A DNA stretch of 5,141 bases from Victivallales bacterium (GTDB lineage Bacteria > Verrucomicrobiota > Lentisphaeria > Oligosphaerales > Oligosphaeraceae), in NCBI GenBank assembly GCA_017431185.1, contig JAFRLP010000272.1, positions 1 to 5,141 of the forward strand, in the 5' to 3' direction. Position numbers and translations under genes: made by a program. The notes under the pieces are model-generated. The model had not been told where the DNA came from. It saw only the letters and a program-made list of their open reading frames with translations, and searched no databases. Within the stretch, counting starts at the first letter, position 1. Each line of letters opens with the position of its first letter. Shown here one piece after another: positions 4,775 through 5,141 of this stretch.

Positions 4775-5141
4775 TTTTCTTGGGCAGGCGTTGGCTTTTC
4801 CTGGCCCTGGCTGGTGTCAGGTCGCCAGAAAGAGAGGAGCAACAGCAGAATCACCGATACCGTAATGGCTGAATCAGCGATGTTGAAGGCTGGAAATTCG
4901 TGGGAATCCCAATGAAAACTGAGAAAATCGATGACGGAGTGTCGCACCACTCTGTCCAGCATGTTTCCCGCGATGCCCCCCTGGAGCAGAGCCAACGCCA
5001 AAGCCGTTGGCCGTGAGCCCTCGTTCCATTTGCGGAATTTCCAGATGAGAATGGCAAATGCGGCAACGGAGCAGAGCGCCAAAGCCCAGGTGTGCTGGCT
5101 GAACATTCCCCAGGCGCTGCCGGTGTTGCGGACATGCACCA
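4771..5141 (-). CDS. lspA: Lipoprotein signal peptidase II (LspA), 5' end missing
   Basis: LspA is an inner-membrane aspartyl peptidase that removes the signal peptide of prolipoproteins after lipid attachment. The frame is open to the right edge (first full codon at 5139), giving 122 residues. A family of about 150-170 residues implies that the first transmembrane part, some 35-45 residues, is outside the window. Visible motifs are RNTGSAWGMF (fragment residues 4-13, equivalent to the NxGAAF block), GGIAGNMLDRV with catalytic Asp62 (54-64), VIDFLSFHW (69-77) and FNIADSAITV with catalytic Asp89 (85-94). Hydrophobic stretches at about 16-34, 46-56 and 91-105 fit membrane helices, followed by a short polar tail ending in TPAQEK. 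The stop overlaps the miaA start by ATGA. Confidence 0.96.
   Translation of the reverse strand, partial: VHVRNTGSAWGMFSQHTWALALCSVAAFAILIWKFRKWNEGSRPTALALALLQGGIAGNMLDRVVRHSVIDFLSFHWDSHEFPAFNIADSAITVSVILLLLLSFWRPDTSQGQEKPTPAQEK

Overview
The window is about 57% GC by eye, densely coded and bacterial. Four housekeeping genes are recognisable: lspA (lipoprotein signal peptidase), miaA (tRNA A37 prenylation), pyrD (class 1B-type dihydroorotate dehydrogenase) and ispG (MEP isoprenoid pathway). Bacterial-type IspG, MiaA and LspA rule out an archaeal or eukaryotic nuclear origin. No marker fixes the phylum. The gene order lspA-miaA-pyrD-(secreted protein)-ispG is not the arrangement of the usual model organisms, so a less-studied or uncultured lineage is possible, but that is inference.

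Layout. Positions 3-743 (+) hold the 3' end of an unrecognised beta-rich protein whose start lies left of the window. It converges on a minus-strand block that runs from the right edge to position 805. In transcription order this block is lspA (5141-4771, 5' end missing), miaA (4774-3851, overlapping lspA by ATGA), a 329-bp non-coding gap (3850-3522), pyrD (3521-2601), a small secreted protein with a duplicated domain (2563-1880), and ispG (1878-805, one base after the previous stop). There are thus two tightly packed gene groups, lspA-miaA and pyrD-secreted protein-ispG. They may be one operon split by an insertion or two operons.

The non-coding content is the most distinctive part. The miaA-pyrD gap carries a 143-bp MITE-like element (3621-3763). 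It has 18-bp imperfect terminal inverted repeats (16/18 matching) and is bordered on both sides by the same 8-mer, TCTGTTTT, as expected of a target-site duplication. Inside it lies a near-perfect palindrome with an asymmetric tail. A second copy, differing by one base insertion over about 35 nt, lies in opposite orientation at the end of ispG. There it encodes the last four residues of IspG and places the TAA stop at the tip of the hairpin. This behaves like a REP-type dispersed repeat. The two copies bracket pyrD-secreted protein-ispG as an inverted pair.

No obvious defence system, CRISPR array, tRNA or rRNA is present. Among the proteins, two things stand out: a Walker A glycine replaced by tryptophan in MiaA, and the internally duplicated secreted protein between pyrD and ispG.
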